From Saururus chinensis (Eukaryota > Streptophyta > Magnoliopsida > Piperales > Saururaceae), in NCBI GenBank assembly GCA_035235625.1, contig CP141145.1:1798001-1862000 (forward strand): 64,000 bases of DNA, given 5' to 3'. Each line of letters starts with the position of its first letter. The first letter of the stretch is position 1. This document shows positions 21,944 through 33,845 of this stretch, in pieces. The position numbers were made by a program, and so were the translations under genes. The notes beneath the pieces were generated by a model. The model searched no databases and was not told the origin of the DNA. It saw only the letters and a list, made by a program, of their open reading frames with translations.

Positions 21944-23489
21944 CTTTTAAATTCTACGGTTAATTTTGAATTAGTAGTTTGATCTATTACTTTCTATTGT
22001 TGAGTTTTACTTTATTTAGTATGTCTTGCACATTAAATTATTAGGATTATCAATAAGTGTGAGAGATAGAAAGCATGTATAATAATTAAGGGGCCTATTT
22101 ACTTTGATTATATGTATTATATGGTTCATGGTTACATTTAATACTTAGTATATTAACTTTTATGTTGAGATCAATGTTTTGAATGCTTCTGGATTTGTGG
22201 TTGGGAGTGGCAATAACATGTGTAGTTATTACATATTCAATGCCTTAGTTCATTTGTATATTTGTTTCTCTTGAAGCTCTTTTTTGGTTGTTTTAGATTT
22301 TCAATTAATTATTTTTAACAAATTCTTATTTTGATAGTTTGCCTAGGTTTAAGTTAGAAACAACAATTAGTGATATAGGGTTTTCAACTACTTCTCGAAA
22401 ATTAGCATTCCTCATGGGATAGACCTCAGATCCACCGAGCACTTTATAACTTCACTACATGTGCTTGGGTAACACTTTTGAAGTTGTAGCAAGTTTTTGG
22501 AGTTGTTGTCATGGAATTGCAACTTGAAATTTTTTTGAATATATGATTTGTAGTTTTTATTAAATTTTGGTAGTCTTAGTTCTAACCAAAATTTTTTTAA
22601 AGCAGTAAGCAAAAGAAACAAGAAGAAATTTTTTTCCATAAGATGCTTCGTCATAGAGAGCATTAGTTCTCTTTGTGCTCTTTTCTAAGGCTTCAAATTG
22701 AGACATGTCTTAATAACAAAAGTGTTGCAAAAACAATATTATGACCTATATGAGGTTATAGAATATATTATATGAATGCATAAATGGTCGCTATGTATGT
22801 AAATATAGATATATGTAGATCCACCAAAGAAATATACAAAGATAACACTGCAAAGACCCAAAATGTGAAGAAAAGAAGATTTTGAAACTTCAAACATAAA
22901 CAAGCATCAGTTTGAAGCTCAACCCTCTCTAACAACTTGAAAGATTACTCCAGAATAAGGAAAATTTCATATTATGTAAACATGAAGGACTCACATAATG
23001 ACCAACTCAACCCTCCCTAACAACAAGTAGATTTAGCGCTTGTTATAACTTGTACAATCAATGGGAACCAACTATACACACTAAATCAACAAAGAGAAAT
23101 AAGACGAAAAGATCAAATTTTGTGCTCCCTCTACTTTTAATAGATAATTGAGATATCAGCATTTCAGGTGAAGCAAACCAAGTTCATGGTGAATTCCTCT
23201 CCAATAAATGAGTTGCAACAAATACTAGAGGGTTGCTTGTAATAATAGAACTAGGTGGCTCCAACAGTTCCACAAAAAACATATAACTAATTGAACATAG
23301 AATGTTAGTTATTTGTATTTGCTAAGTTTGCATGTAATAATAGAACTAGGTGGCTCCAACAGTTCGACAAAAAACATATAACTAAGTGAACATAAAATGT
23401 TAGTTATTTGTATTTTCTAAGTATTGAGCATAGATTCAGTTATGTAGTTCACTAGATGAGGCACTCCAACAGTGCAGAAAGTATTGAAA
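21944..23489. other. Intergenic sequence
   Basis: AT-rich; no gene recognised. It contains a 95-bp tandem duplication at 23235-23424. The 3' part could belong to the end of the broken Ulp1-like gene that starts at 26243, but no motif was recognised there. Confidence 0.5.
23235..23424. repeat. 95-bp tandem duplication
   Basis: Two adjacent copies carry TAATAGAACTAGGTGGCTCC and end in GTTAGTTATTTGTATTT. They differ at only a few positions. Confidence 0.9.
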
Positions 23490-26243
23490 CTACAAAAGGC
23501 TCAAATCAAATAATTGTTTACATGTTGATGAATGAGTTTGAATTTTACTGCAAGAAGAAATCAAAGTAGGTAAATGAGTAAAAAAGAAACAAAAAGCATG
23601 ATAAGATGGCCAAATATGTACAAGGAAATGTGGGTAAAAAATGTGAACTTTTGGATGCCCTTCATTGTCCAACTCCCCTCCTTCCACATAATTCTAGGGC
23701 AGTGCTACATATGCATTGACAACAAAGTTGTCAAACCAGTCAGCGTTGTCCCCCTTGTCCTCCTCACCAATGTATCCTCTCTACCTTACGCTTTGCAAGT
23801 TATCAACATTAAAAGGTAAGCTCCCAACCAACCCTATGTTTTGGAATTGTAACTCCCAAGGGATTCTCCATATGAGATCCACTAAGGTCTCATATTTGTT
23901 GAGGATGTCAAACTCATTCTCAAGGCCATCCTTAATTTTGCGCTTCCATGCATGATCACAATAGATAGGGCTTCGACAACTAGGCCCTGGTAATGCCTCC
24001 CTCGCATAGGATGCCAGCTTGAAAAGATCCTTTTTTTGTTGCTCATGTTCATACTACAAACTAAAAGAGGGTATTAGAAATTGATGCCTCCAATTTAGAT
24101 AAATAGGGTATTCAAAATCCACGTTAAGAAGCTTACCACAAGTGCCTTAAGGTCAATGATGGGCATCATGACAAGTAGGGCATAAGTAGTTCGATGGAAT
24201 TGCAATAACCAAATGCAAACCAATAGAGGTTGTACCCTCCACCACCAGGATTTTGGCCGAGGGGTAGTCCTTATCCTTTGCTACAGTATCCGCTATAAGC
24301 TGATCTAATAGTTTAAGCTCCTTGAAAGTGGTCCCGGGTGGCTCTATTGGAGATAGCATATTCTTCTATCCTTCGTCATTTGGGGGGATGTGAGATTGGT
24401 CAGTGGGAGGGGATGTCACTCTTTCAAATCGGCGAAACTAGAAGCCCGGAATATGTGGTAGGTGAGGGAGGAAATTGTCTCATCATTATCCTCAAATAAC
24501 ATCCGTTGCTACAACAATGACTTTGTTGCGCTCGTCTAGAAGTGGATGTTGGACAAGTGAGTAGAAAAAGTCTCATCAACATGCACAGGCATTGGCCATG
24601 GGGGCATTGATCAGCTAGCCATCTTAGCTTCAAGGGCCTTCTCAAGCACCCTCCACCATTGTTGTAAAGAGTAGCTTTCTCTATGCTATTTGTACTTCAA
24701 CTTGTTTTTTTCATCCCTCAACCGCATGTTGACATTATAATGTCATAATGTTTTGCAGCAACTACTGTATCAACTCTTCATGAGCCTACAAAGTGATTAC
24801 CCACCTTTTGAAAGTGGGGCTCACACCTCTATCAGCCTTGGCCTCATGTCTCCCCATACATTGTGAACTTGGAGAAGGCTCCTGTTGTATCCCTTGCAGA
24901 TGACTATGATGTTGAGGAGGGCTCATACATTGATGAGAGCTCCGCTGCAACTGAGAATCATGATTTTCCTCCTCTCCATGTAGTGGTGTCGTGGTGCTCA
25001 TGCCTGCAGGAGGGGTCCTATGTGGGTAGGAGTCAAGGGATGTCTCCCCATGTAGTTGGGTGAGAGGGCTCATGGGTCCAACATAGGTCCTCCATGGCTC
25101 GGAGTCATGCATGTGATGCCACCTCATGCACATGTGGAGGAGGGCTCATGTCTCAAGGGGGCTCCGCTCCAATTGGCTCATGTCGTCTTCTTGAGAGTAT
25201 CATGGGGGGATGCCTCATCACATGCTCTCTTCAAAGGTTTAGGGGGTATAAAAGGCATGGATGATACCTTATCGCCCCTCTCCTCTAAATCATGTATCTC
25301 CTCTATCTTCTCCGATGATGCTAGGGCCCTAACCACAATAAACATTCCCTCCTCTTTATCGGTGCCTTGAATGGAGTGGACAGATTGCTCTTGCACAATT
25401 TAGATACTTTGCTTCAGGTCCGGTGCTAAGTCCACGCGCCATTGCCAATTTTTGGCCACTCATTTGTGCAACCCATGATCTCCACAATGGAAGGAGATAT
25501 GTTGAGATACCGGTACTAAAAGGAAAACACATACCAAAAGTCTATGTGAGAAGTACAATACATATGCAAGTAATTAGTAAAAATAGTAAGTTATGTCAAC
25601 ACATATATTTAAGAAACACTTACTTGCAAAACATCTGAACATTCAAATAAGTTGACCTTATCCTTGTATAAACAATTGTCTTCATTCCTCACTGCTCGCC
25701 TCAGGGCTTGGTACACCATCTTCCCCCAAAGGTGCACATTGAATAATCTAAGGCTTTCCTCCTCTACCAAGAGCCAAATTTCAAGTCCATTGTTCCCCTG
25801 CTCTGGGGACTAGGAAGACAACCATCACATATAGAAGAGCAAGCTTCAGCTTGCCCTCCATTATGGTGTTCCTTGCTGTCATCTTGTTCAATCTATCAAT
25901 ATCTTTGATAGCTGACATTTTTGGAAAGAGCCTTTCTTTCAAGGTGGACTTGATGGATTTTTCAGCTACGTCTGCATCTTGCTGATCATGAATGGGAAGA
26001 CTAAGGAAGAGGTTAACATCTAATAGCCTTAAGATGGCCATCTTCCCACTAATTGAATGTGAGACCCAATTGTCACACATATAGCAGGCTGGCAATTAGT
26101 TGATGGCACACTTGGGTCAATGGTAGATGTAGCAGCTTCTTAAAACATGTGGCCACAAAGGCTACTTTAACGTCCCCTTTCAGGATTCTGTTTAGTTCTT
26201 CCAATCTGGATGTAAAGCATCCACAATACAACTTACCAATCTG
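23490..26243 (-). pseudogene. Broken DUF1985 / Ulp1-like (C48 peptidase) gene
   Basis: Minus strand. The first part, from about 26243, encodes a DUF1985-like region: CGCFTSRLEELNRILKGDV, VAFVATCFKKLLHLPL and QVCHQLIASLL. It continues at 26095-25781 (KLKLALLYVMVVFLVPRAG) and 25800-25624 (LEIWLLVEEESLRLFNVHLW), ending at a consensus splice donor GTAAGT (25623-25618). Further on, a likely 83-bp GT-AG intron occupies 24136-24054, joining DLKALV to YEHEQQKKDLFKLASYAREA. The Ulp1-like part at about 23770-23690 reads DWFDNFVVNAYVAL, the usual start of the peptidase domain, and is followed by KVHIFYPHFL. Frames are interrupted by stops, and no catalytic His/Asp/Cys set was found. DUF1985-Ulp1 pairs usually ride in Mutator-like (Kaonashi-type) or CACTA transposons; no terminal repeats were identified here, so transposon cargo and host pseudogene both remain possible. 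Confidence 0.6.
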
Positions 26244-26279
26244 CATAAATATGAAGTTTAGGGTTTAATAGCAAAATTG

Positions 26280-28630
26280 ATTTATCTATTTTTTGTTGAT
26301 TTTGTGGGATTTTATTGTAATTTTTGATAATTTAAGGGTGTGGACCCCACTATGGGCCCCATGTCCACAATTGGCGGTGTGTGGCCCACATGACCTTAAA
26401 CTTCAATTATTTTATATTAGGGAATTTTGAAATAATTAAACTTATTTTTAGCCCTAAAATAACCATAATTAGCCACTTAGGGCAATTTTACCTTATTTTA
26501 CAGCCCAACAGTTTGTTTGTATAGCCCAAAACTCTTACTATTTAATGAAAACCCTAGCCTATTGCCCAAATGAGGAAGGGTTGTGCTAGAAGACAAGGAG
26601 GTGCTCGACCCCCATTTCTCAAAGATGAAAGTTGGATTTAGGTGAGATTTTAGCCCTAATCACCCCTAATCTTTCAATTTTTAATTTCAATTTCAAACCC
26701 TAAATGGGTGATTTTCGTTTTTAATCAAAGGAAATCATAGATCTACCTATTTTCAAGTTGATTTGAACTTATTAATTAATTTTAATTAAGTATTAACTAA
26801 AACCCTAATTTTGGGTAGGATTTCTTGAGGAGTGAAGCTTCTTTGTCGATCTAAAGATTTCATAGAGATAAGGCGATTTCATCTCGTGTGGTTTCATGTA
26901 TTGGATTGCATGTTTGAAGGTTTAAGTGGGTTCTTACTCTATTTTGTGCTTTAATGGTGATTTGTTAAAAGCATGTCATTTATGTCTATTTTCTTGTTAT
27001 TAAGCATGAGAATGGTTAGATCTATCATGTTCGAGAGTTGTATTTTGATATCATAAAGTTCTATGGTGATTTTAGAATTTATCTAGAATTTTTGGATAAT
27101 TTGGTTTGACTTTTGGAAGGTTGAAGATGAACCAGGGAATAGGCAAAAAGTAACTGTTAAGGGTGTTTGAACGGCCCAACAAGCGTTCGAACTACCGACC
27201 GTTCAAACGGCCTGTCTGGCCGATTGAATGTCCTCATGTTCGAACGGCCCGACAAGCGTTCAAATGGCCAAATGATAGATTTTGTGATTTTAGCCATTTT
27301 GTATATTTTGGCAATTTCTTGTTCTCTTCTCGTAAATCCAATTTCTTATGATTAAAATGAGTTATTATTACATATAAATGCTGTTGTGATTGCATGAGGA
27401 CCAACTTGGAATGTATGATTTAGCTCAAGCACGATTTAGGTTATTTTGCCTAATTTTAGCATGGTATTCTACTCGTTTTAAATTCATGTCTGGCGACTAC
27501 TTCATGATTCCAGTAGGTTTAACTAAGATGATGTAAATATATGCTAGCATATGTTATATTAATTTTATGTGAATCATGTTCCCATGTTTTTGTTTAAGTA
27601 TGAAGATGTTTATACATGTCTAAGTCTAGCATGATGTAATACTTATTCTTGAACTCGTATTTCGATGTTTTTATCACATTTACTCCATGATTCTAGTAGG
27701 GTAGGACTATGATAAAATTAGGGATGCTTGCATATAAAACCTTGATTGTAGCTTGTTTATGTTTCACATGTCCTAGCTTAGGCTTTAACACTACCACTTA
27801 TGTACACACTCGTGTAGATGTTTATGATGTTATTTGACACAAATGGACCATGTGTCATGCACATGTGAATTGCTTTGAGCATGTTTTCTTGTATTTGGAC
27901 TCATGTAACATTTGCTCATGTATGTATTATGTTGCATGCATCATGAAAGTGATTTATAAACGAGATTAATCGTGATTATCCATATTTGATCGATTGGATG
28001 CAAATGGATGCCATTGGTTGTCAGATTAATTGATCGAAGGCTTATCGAATTGGTGTTACGTCCAAAAGGATGAGGTTTACGTCCCTTTGAGGATGGGTTT
28101 CCTCCCCGGGTGAGAAGTGCAGAATGCTATAATAAGTTATTTGATAAGTTATCTAGACCCTGAGAATCCAGGATGATATGTCCATGTGCACTGCCTTACC
28201 AGTTTGCTTGGGACTTCGATCTTAATGAGAAGGTTTGGTCGGGACATCAGCCTTGATGAGCAGGTTTGCTCGGGACATTAGTCTTGATGAGCAGGTGTGA
28301 TCGGGGCTTTGGCCTTGATGAGCAATTTGCGCAGGGTTTTGACCTTGATAAGCAAGTTTATTTTTCTCAATTGTGAGACATTCACAATTTATTGTTGCAT
28401 GTGTATGGGAGATTATGCTCATTGATATAGGTTGTGTATAAACAATAGAGCTTACGTTACACATGTGATTATGGTATGATTTGCATAGATATGCAAGATG
28501 GTGTGTGTGGTTGATGCACTTAATGTTGCAGGCTGAATATTTTTATTAAGAAATGGATATGCATGATATGTTTATATTGAGGAATGATTCATGCAGGATG
28601 TTTATCATGATATGCATGATATGTTTAGTT
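26280..28630 (+). repeat. Long-LTR repeat, family B, copy 1
   Basis: About 2.3 kb that matches 55230-57600 in the same order and orientation. Shared landmarks are GTCCACAATTGG/GATCCCAC near the start, TTGCATGCATCATGA (27930 and 56870), the clustered GTTCGAACG motif (27185-27250 and 56208), and TTTCCTCCCCG (28088 and 57040). No coding domain. Copy 2 ends in the gypsy-LTR-like GTGTGACA, so this is best read as a 3'-truncated long LTR. It abuts family A sequence at about 28630. Confidence 0.6.
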
Positions 28631-29169
28631 TTCCCAAACCTCTTGGGGGATTATGAACCCTAATCCCTTTTATTATAAAAACTTAATTAGGGTTTTCGAA
28701 AGAGGGCGCTTTTTGCCCTTGGAGGAAGGGAGAGAAGGAGCCGCCGGGGAGGTTTTTTGGCAAAGACGGCCAATGACAGAGGGGAGGAGGAGCAAGCTTG
28801 AAGATCAGTGGCTTAGCAAGGTAGGGTGCGTTGCATAAATTTGATTTAATCCTCATGTTGTTTTCTAAGGTTATAATTCACTTGTTTATTTTCATGGCAG
28901 AAGTGCGCATCACACCCGTCGAAGATATTATGCATATACGCTAGTCGATGGCCATGTGCTTGCGTAAAGGGGAAAAGCCTCGTTGTTTTGCAATTCAGTT
29001 GCCTGAGGAATTGGTGGTGTGTAGCGGCTGCCAAGTAGCAGCTAAGGGGACGAAGGCCATAAGTTTGTGTTGTGGCTTGTAGCAAAAGCTTCTCACTCCG
29101 GCAAGATTAGGCACCCAGGTTCAGCAACAGCCTGGTGCTGCACTACTCTGGCGCAAGGATTGGTCGGCC

Positions 29170-29650
29170 CACCCACTGGATGGTGGGGGCTGTCATGACC
29201 AAAAGGCATTGAGGCAATGCTCGGTGGACAAGGCTGCCAGTGATGCCATCCAGAGGGAGAGGTGTGAGATAGAGAGGATTTTCAAGGGTGACGACATATG
29301 GATTGGGAGAAGGCAATGAGATTGGCTCCACCTCCGCCACTCAATGGTCGCTGAAGGCCATAACTTCCACCTCGGGTGAGATATCAAGAAGTAATTGGCA
29401 AGGAGATGCTCTATCAAAGGCAAAGCTTCTACCATGGCTGTGAACCATCTCTGGAAAGGAGGCAACCATTGGATCGGAGGAAGACAACACGATGGGTTCC
29501 GCCTCCACCACCGATTGTCCACCAGAGTCCATAACATCCACCTCGAGTAAGCTATCATGGAGTGAGAGGCTAGGCAGTGCTTTGCCATAGGTAGAGCCTC
29601 CGCCATAGCTATGTAGCATCTCTGTGAAGGAGACGACCTCTAGACAGGGG
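29170..29650. repeat. ~170-bp tandem repeat, about three imperfect copies
   Basis: Recurring words are CC(T)CCACCTC(G), GCC(T/A)CCGCCA and ACCATCTCTG-like ends. The units starting near 29368 and 29537 align over more than 100 bp; an earlier, more diverged copy starts near 29195. GC content is higher than the surroundings. Minus-strand open frames of up to 137 codons run through it but match nothing I know. Confidence 0.65.
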
Positions 29651-29697
29651 GATTAATCCCTGGTCCGAATCAGTTATTATATAAAAACAAAAGAGGG

Positions 29698-30061
29698 TGT
29701 TGTGGACGATTGCCCATAAGCATGGAGCGGCACAGGGAGACCGGGAAAGGGGAGGGTGGATGGCGTGGCCATCAGACATAAAGGGGAGAAGCACAGAAGA
29801 AAGGGAAGGAGATTAGATAATTAATCATTCACTCTTCCACTTAAGGCGTAGCCCTTACATTTAAATAGGCTAACTAATGGGCTCACTAATAAGCACCTAA
29901 GGCCCATTAGCATAATTAAAATAAATAACTAATTACCTAATTAATCAAATTACTTAAATACCTTTATTTCCTAATACTAATTAAAGCACTAATTACCCTA
30001 GCATGTGGCTCCAGTGGTATCCTTAGAACGTGCACAACAGAGCCCTAGAACGTGCACAACA
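29698..30061 (-). repeat. 3' LTR of the gene-capturing element
   Basis: TGTTGTGGACG...CACAACA. Compared with the other LTR it has an extra ~22 bp, a short tandem copy of the CTAGAACGTGCACAACA end. It is the 3' LTR because the element is read on the minus strand. Confidence 0.9.
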
Positions 30062-31268
30062 TTCCACCCTGCTTCCGCATCACCTCGTCCCCGAGGTGAC
30101 CATAAACTCCCACCCATGGGCCCACCACATCTCTGCTTTGAACAGCCAGTCCAGAACAACGAATGCGGCTGAGTCACAAACAAATACTAGAAAAGCACAA
30201 GGCGAGTCCAAACGATGACATGAGTAGCAACTTGATGTGCCTGGGGATGGCACAATAGGTACCTAGGAGATCTACGAAGTGAAAGGGAAGGAAGAAGGGA
30301 GAAAGGGGAGGAAATCTGAGTTCTTTAATTGCATAACCAGCAAAACAAGAGAGGGCCGCCCCATATAGGGGACGACCAATCCCCTAGGGAGTCGCGCCAG
30401 CCCCAAGCCAGGCCGGTCCGATTCCCTAGGTGAACCCGCCAGTTAGTGGACCGGCTAACCCGGGCCACTAACTGAACCAACATCGTTTACAATTAAACCA
30501 AACTAAAGCAAACTAAACTATTACAATAATAAATAGTTTAAGGCAGCATAAATAAAAGAGATAAAATAGAATCGGATCATTGTGGGCTCATCTTGCACAA
30601 CACAACTCCCATTGTGCATGAATCAGCGACATCCTAGGCAGGGCTGAAAGCAATGCGAGTGAAATAAGCAGTCACCAACCCAACAACCCGTCCAGCCCAT
30701 GCAATAGAGAATAATAAGACCCAATTCGCCGCAACTGGCTGCGCACCAAAATGGACGGTTGTGACAAACGATGTAAACCCAAACCAGTGAACTTCCAACG
30801 GTCACCAGTTTACAGATGTTCGCCAATGCCCAGAAGCTAAACCACCAGTGAATGAGTAGAGAAGCCACACAAACACGAGTATTAGGATCAAAATTTCTCC
30901 CATCCTTCAGCCAGTGAATATCAGAAAAATTGACCAATGGCAGCATCGTCAAAATCAGTAGTGGGCAAGGTCGAATGAGGAGGGCAGCTTTCAATTCCGT
31001 AAGATCGCCAATTGAGGAGGCGCTAACGCCACATTTTGGCAAGGACCTCGCAGCCAATGCTTGCTGGGAAAGATTGAGAGCGAAGCCATTAAAAACATCC
31101 TGAATCATTGGCTAGTATGGGCTGCCATCAGCTGCGCAGAAAGTTCCTTCATCACCCTCTGCTTCATGAACGGCCGGGAGACAAGGATTTCCGCCGCTTG
31201 CCCTCAGCATTCCAAACACCATTTTACTCAGGATTGTGATCCCGATCACCTCTAAGTCCATCCCAGCT

Positions 31269-33260
31269 TCATCGCTCCAAGCCGGCCCCCATAATCACCT
31301 CAACAGATGCAAGTAATTTAGTATCAGAAGCCTGCGCCGTCACCATCTTGAAAGTAGCATCACCAGTAACCGCTTCCCATAGTAAGGATCTGCCAGAGCT
31401 CGTAAATCCATCCAATTCTGGTTCTGTAACTTCTAGCTGTCGCCAGGCAAGCGCTGCCATCTCCCACATATTAATCTCAACAAGAACAAGTGGTACTGAT
31501 TTTGCATCATCCCTGCTAATGCCTGGATCAATCTGCCCACCACTAGCCATTCCCAACCGTTCTTGCCCACATTTCTTCCTGGATGTCAGCACATTACAGT
31601 GGAAATGGTAGCACCGATTTCCATTGTTAACAGTCAATGCTGACCCACTAAGAACACTAGGGATGGTGTAATGGTCAGTGCAGATTTTGGCCACCAGGAC
31701 AGTTTCAAAAGTAAAATGCTTATCAGAAATTCTCTCCCAATAGACTTCATTCAATATTGAAGAGGCAGTAGTCCTCAGATGTGATTCTCTAGCATCTGCC
31801 CTGAGGGTCACAGCAAGAAGAGCCGGGACAATTTCTTGGAAGTAAGGAGAAAGGGGAGATGATGAACTCACATCTTCGTAACCTTGAACAAGGAAGTAAA
31901 GGGCTCCACAAGCCATTTCAGCAGCATTTGGAACGTCTTGCAGGCGTTGCAACAAAACTGTATGAATCTGTGGATAATTGGCCTGGATGATAATTGAAGT
32001 CGCCACAGTGGACCCATGAAGAAAATCAAACCCACCCTCTGCTCCATTAGCTGGGTGAAAAAAACCAATGAAGGATTTGTGCGGAACCACTGACAGGGGA
32101 CAATTTTTGGCCTGTGAGCAACCTGCAGTTTTCTCTGCGGAAGTGATCAAAACCGCCTGATGTTTCTGCCAGTCGGCCGCACCAAAGTACGCCGACAGCA
32201 ACTCGGAGACAACTGGAACAATGGTATTCCCACCAAGAGAGATAGCTAACCAGACCAGGCAGTCTTGAGCCACGCTATACCAGCTCGTCTTCCCCGCATC
32301 CTCGTCTTTGCTCTTGGAAACGTGCCACGCAGGGTCGTCCGCAATATCCAGCAACATTGGCACCAATGTGGAAAACAACCTTCCAGGGAACTGAGGCAGC
32401 TTCTTCATCATCCCACAAGGCGTCTGCTCTCTCATTCTGAAGATGCCCATGGCCTCTGCAAACTTCCTCTGCTTGAGCAGAACCCCCAAGAGAGCATTGT
32501 AGGGGACGACGATCCTCTGGGAATGCCAGTACATCAGCTGCTGGCAGGGAACCGTGGCCTCCCTTTCCCTACCCTTCTGGAAGAAAGCCTCCATCATAGT
32601 AGCATGAGCCACTCCATCGTTCACTAAGCACTTGTGGTGCCATTCATCAAACAGTTTGAGGGCCTCCAGCATGTCTTCCAGTTTGCTATGACCACCCGAC
32701 ACACTATTATAGACCAATGAATCAGCTCCGTGGCCCTTGGTGAACATCTTCTGCAGCAGAACCAGTGCCTCCGTAATGAGGCCGGCATCCCCAAAGTCTG
32801 GTGGATAACTCAAAGCAATCTGTGTGAGTTGTTGCATGCCGTAGAGTTGGAAGCTCACCGCCCGTGCAAACCAGATTTTTGCAGATTCAATAATCGTCGC
32901 CTGTAGCAGAGCATCCGTGGGAAGGTCAAGATGACATGGGACAGAGGAAATTCCGGAGTGGGCGAGCTGCACTACGACAGGGGAATATCGCAACGAACTT
33001 GGGACCACCGAACCAATAGCCAGAGCCGCAAAACCATCACAACCGAGATTTTCTGTTCCAAAACTCACCTCCCATAACGCAAGCCAAATTTCCCGAATGA
33101 TCCGGTGCAATTCTTTGTAAACAAGCCGTGGCAGTGACAACAATTTCCTCACAAATTCCCGATTCAACATTTGAGCGGCATCTCCAAACCGGGAACACCA
33201 ATCCAGAAAATCCCGTGTGAGGAGCTTCATCTCCAGCTTGGCCGAAAATCTCTCAATCAA
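31269..33260 (-). CDS. Chimeric ORF of captured host pieces: PPR-like, importin-5-like, importin beta-1-like
   Basis: 663 codons on the minus strand inside the LTR element. Residues 1-110 are unrecognised. Residues ~160-278 look like PPR repeats (LVYNSVSGGHSK, NDGVAHATMMEAFFQKG, VPYNALLGVLLKQRKFAEA), in the style of plant mitochondrial PPR proteins such as Arabidopsis At3g49240. Residues ~283-383 resemble plant importin-5 (MMKKLPQFPGRLF, LLDIADDPAWH, LAISLGGNTIVPV). Residues ~398-507 resemble importin beta-1 (FDFLHGSTVAT, DVPNAAEMACGALYFLVQGY). Residues 508-663 are unrecognised. Importins are HEAT-repeat nuclear import receptors; only ~100-residue slices are present, so transport activity is not expected. 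Family matches are from memory. The pieces follow one another without introns, as expected of RNA-based capture. Whether it is translated is unknown. Confidence 0.75.
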   Translation of the reverse strand: MIERFSAKLEMKLLTRDFLDWCSRFGDAAQMLNREFVRKLLSLPRLVYKELHRIIREIWLALWEVSFGTENLGCDGFAALAIGSVVPSSLRYSPVVVQLAHSGISSVPCHLDLPTDALLQATIIESAKIWFARAVSFQLYGMQQLTQIALSYPPDFGDAGLITEALVLLQKMFTKGHGADSLVYNSVSGGHSKLEDMLEALKLFDEWHHKCLVNDGVAHATMMEAFFQKGREREATVPCQQLMYWHSQRIVVPYNALLGVLLKQRKFAEAMGIFRMREQTPCGMMKKLPQFPGRLFSTLVPMLLDIADDPAWHVSKSKDEDAGKTSWYSVAQDCLVWLAISLGGNTIVPVVSELLSAYFGAADWQKHQAVLITSAEKTAGCSQAKNCPLSVVPHKSFIGFFHPANGAEGGFDFLHGSTVATSIIIQANYPQIHTVLLQRLQDVPNAAEMACGALYFLVQGYEDVSSSSPLSPYFQEIVPALLAVTLRADARESHLRTTASSILNEVYWERISDKHFTFETVLVAKICTDHYTIPSVLSGSALTVNNGNRCYHFHCNVLTSRKKCGQERLGMASGGQIDPGISRDDAKSVPLVLVEINMWEMAALAWRQLEVTEPELDGFTSSGRSLLWEAVTGDATFKMVTAQASDTKLLASVEVIMGAGLER

Positions 33261-33275
33261 AATCTTTTCCGCCAG

Positions 33276-33845
33276 CTAGTGAAGGAAAAGATTCTCCATA
33301 GCCGAAGATCGCGGCTGTTTTGTGGGAGGAGATGCCAACGGAACAACTCGAGGCAGAGCACAGTGGAAGGCTGACAAGACGGCGGAATCGAACGGCGGAG
33401 AGGATGGAGACGACGATGGCGGAGGATGGTGGCGGAGGCTGGAGGTCAGTCGAGGGAGCGACTGTTGGAAAAACCTAGACTTTGGGTGTTTGGCCGCTGG
33501 TCCCTTGTTTCGACAGAGAAACAGGGTGCCGATCGGGTGACGGAGAAGAAGGCGACCGGGTTGCCGATGGCAGGGGCTCTGGCGGAAGGCGGATCCAGGG
33601 AAGTCGATAAGGCGGGAAACGGCGCCGGCGGCAAGATTGCCTCCCCTGTTTTCGACTGTGAAACAGGGAGTGGATTCAGCACTGAAGGAGACAAACTGAT
33701 CTGAGAAGCCATGGGACTGCTCGGCAGGGCGCTTGTGCTGTTTGTGGGATGTGGTTGCAGCAGAGTTGATTTTGTTGGGCTCCTCAAACAGCAGATGCAT
33801 TGTTCGGGAGGCCATCCTGTTCCTTGGGCAGCGGCATGTTGTCAA
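33276..33845 (-). CDS. Leader ORF 2 of the gene-capturing element
   Basis: 189 codons between the first leader frame and the mosaic frame. It is rich in serine, proline and arginine, with a segment (SLPRLTSSLRHHPPPSSSPS) that looks like an organellar transit peptide or a low-complexity linker. No domain recognised. Overlapping plus-strand frames exist here and are considered shadows. It might be part of the captured PPR gene's 5' end; this is a guess. Confidence 0.35.
   Translation of the reverse strand: MTTCRCPRNRMASRTMHLLFEEPNKINSAATTSHKQHKRPAEQSHGFSDQFVSFSAESTPCFTVENRGGNLAAGAVSRLIDFPGSAFRQSPCHRQPGRLLLRHPIGTLFLCRNKGPAAKHPKSRFFQQSLPRLTSSLRHHPPPSSSPSSPPFDSAVLSAFHCALPRVVPLASPPTKQPRSSAMENLFLH

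Noticed and set aside
24863-25370. Plus-strand open frames of 66-104 codons
   Set aside because: They lie antisense to the broken DUF1985/Ulp1-like gene and show no domain; taken as shadow frames.
33322-33704. Plus-strand Gly/Asp-rich open frames inside the gene-capturing element
   Set aside because: They are antisense shadows of the Ser/Pro-rich leader frame on the minus strand, which is the element's reading direction.
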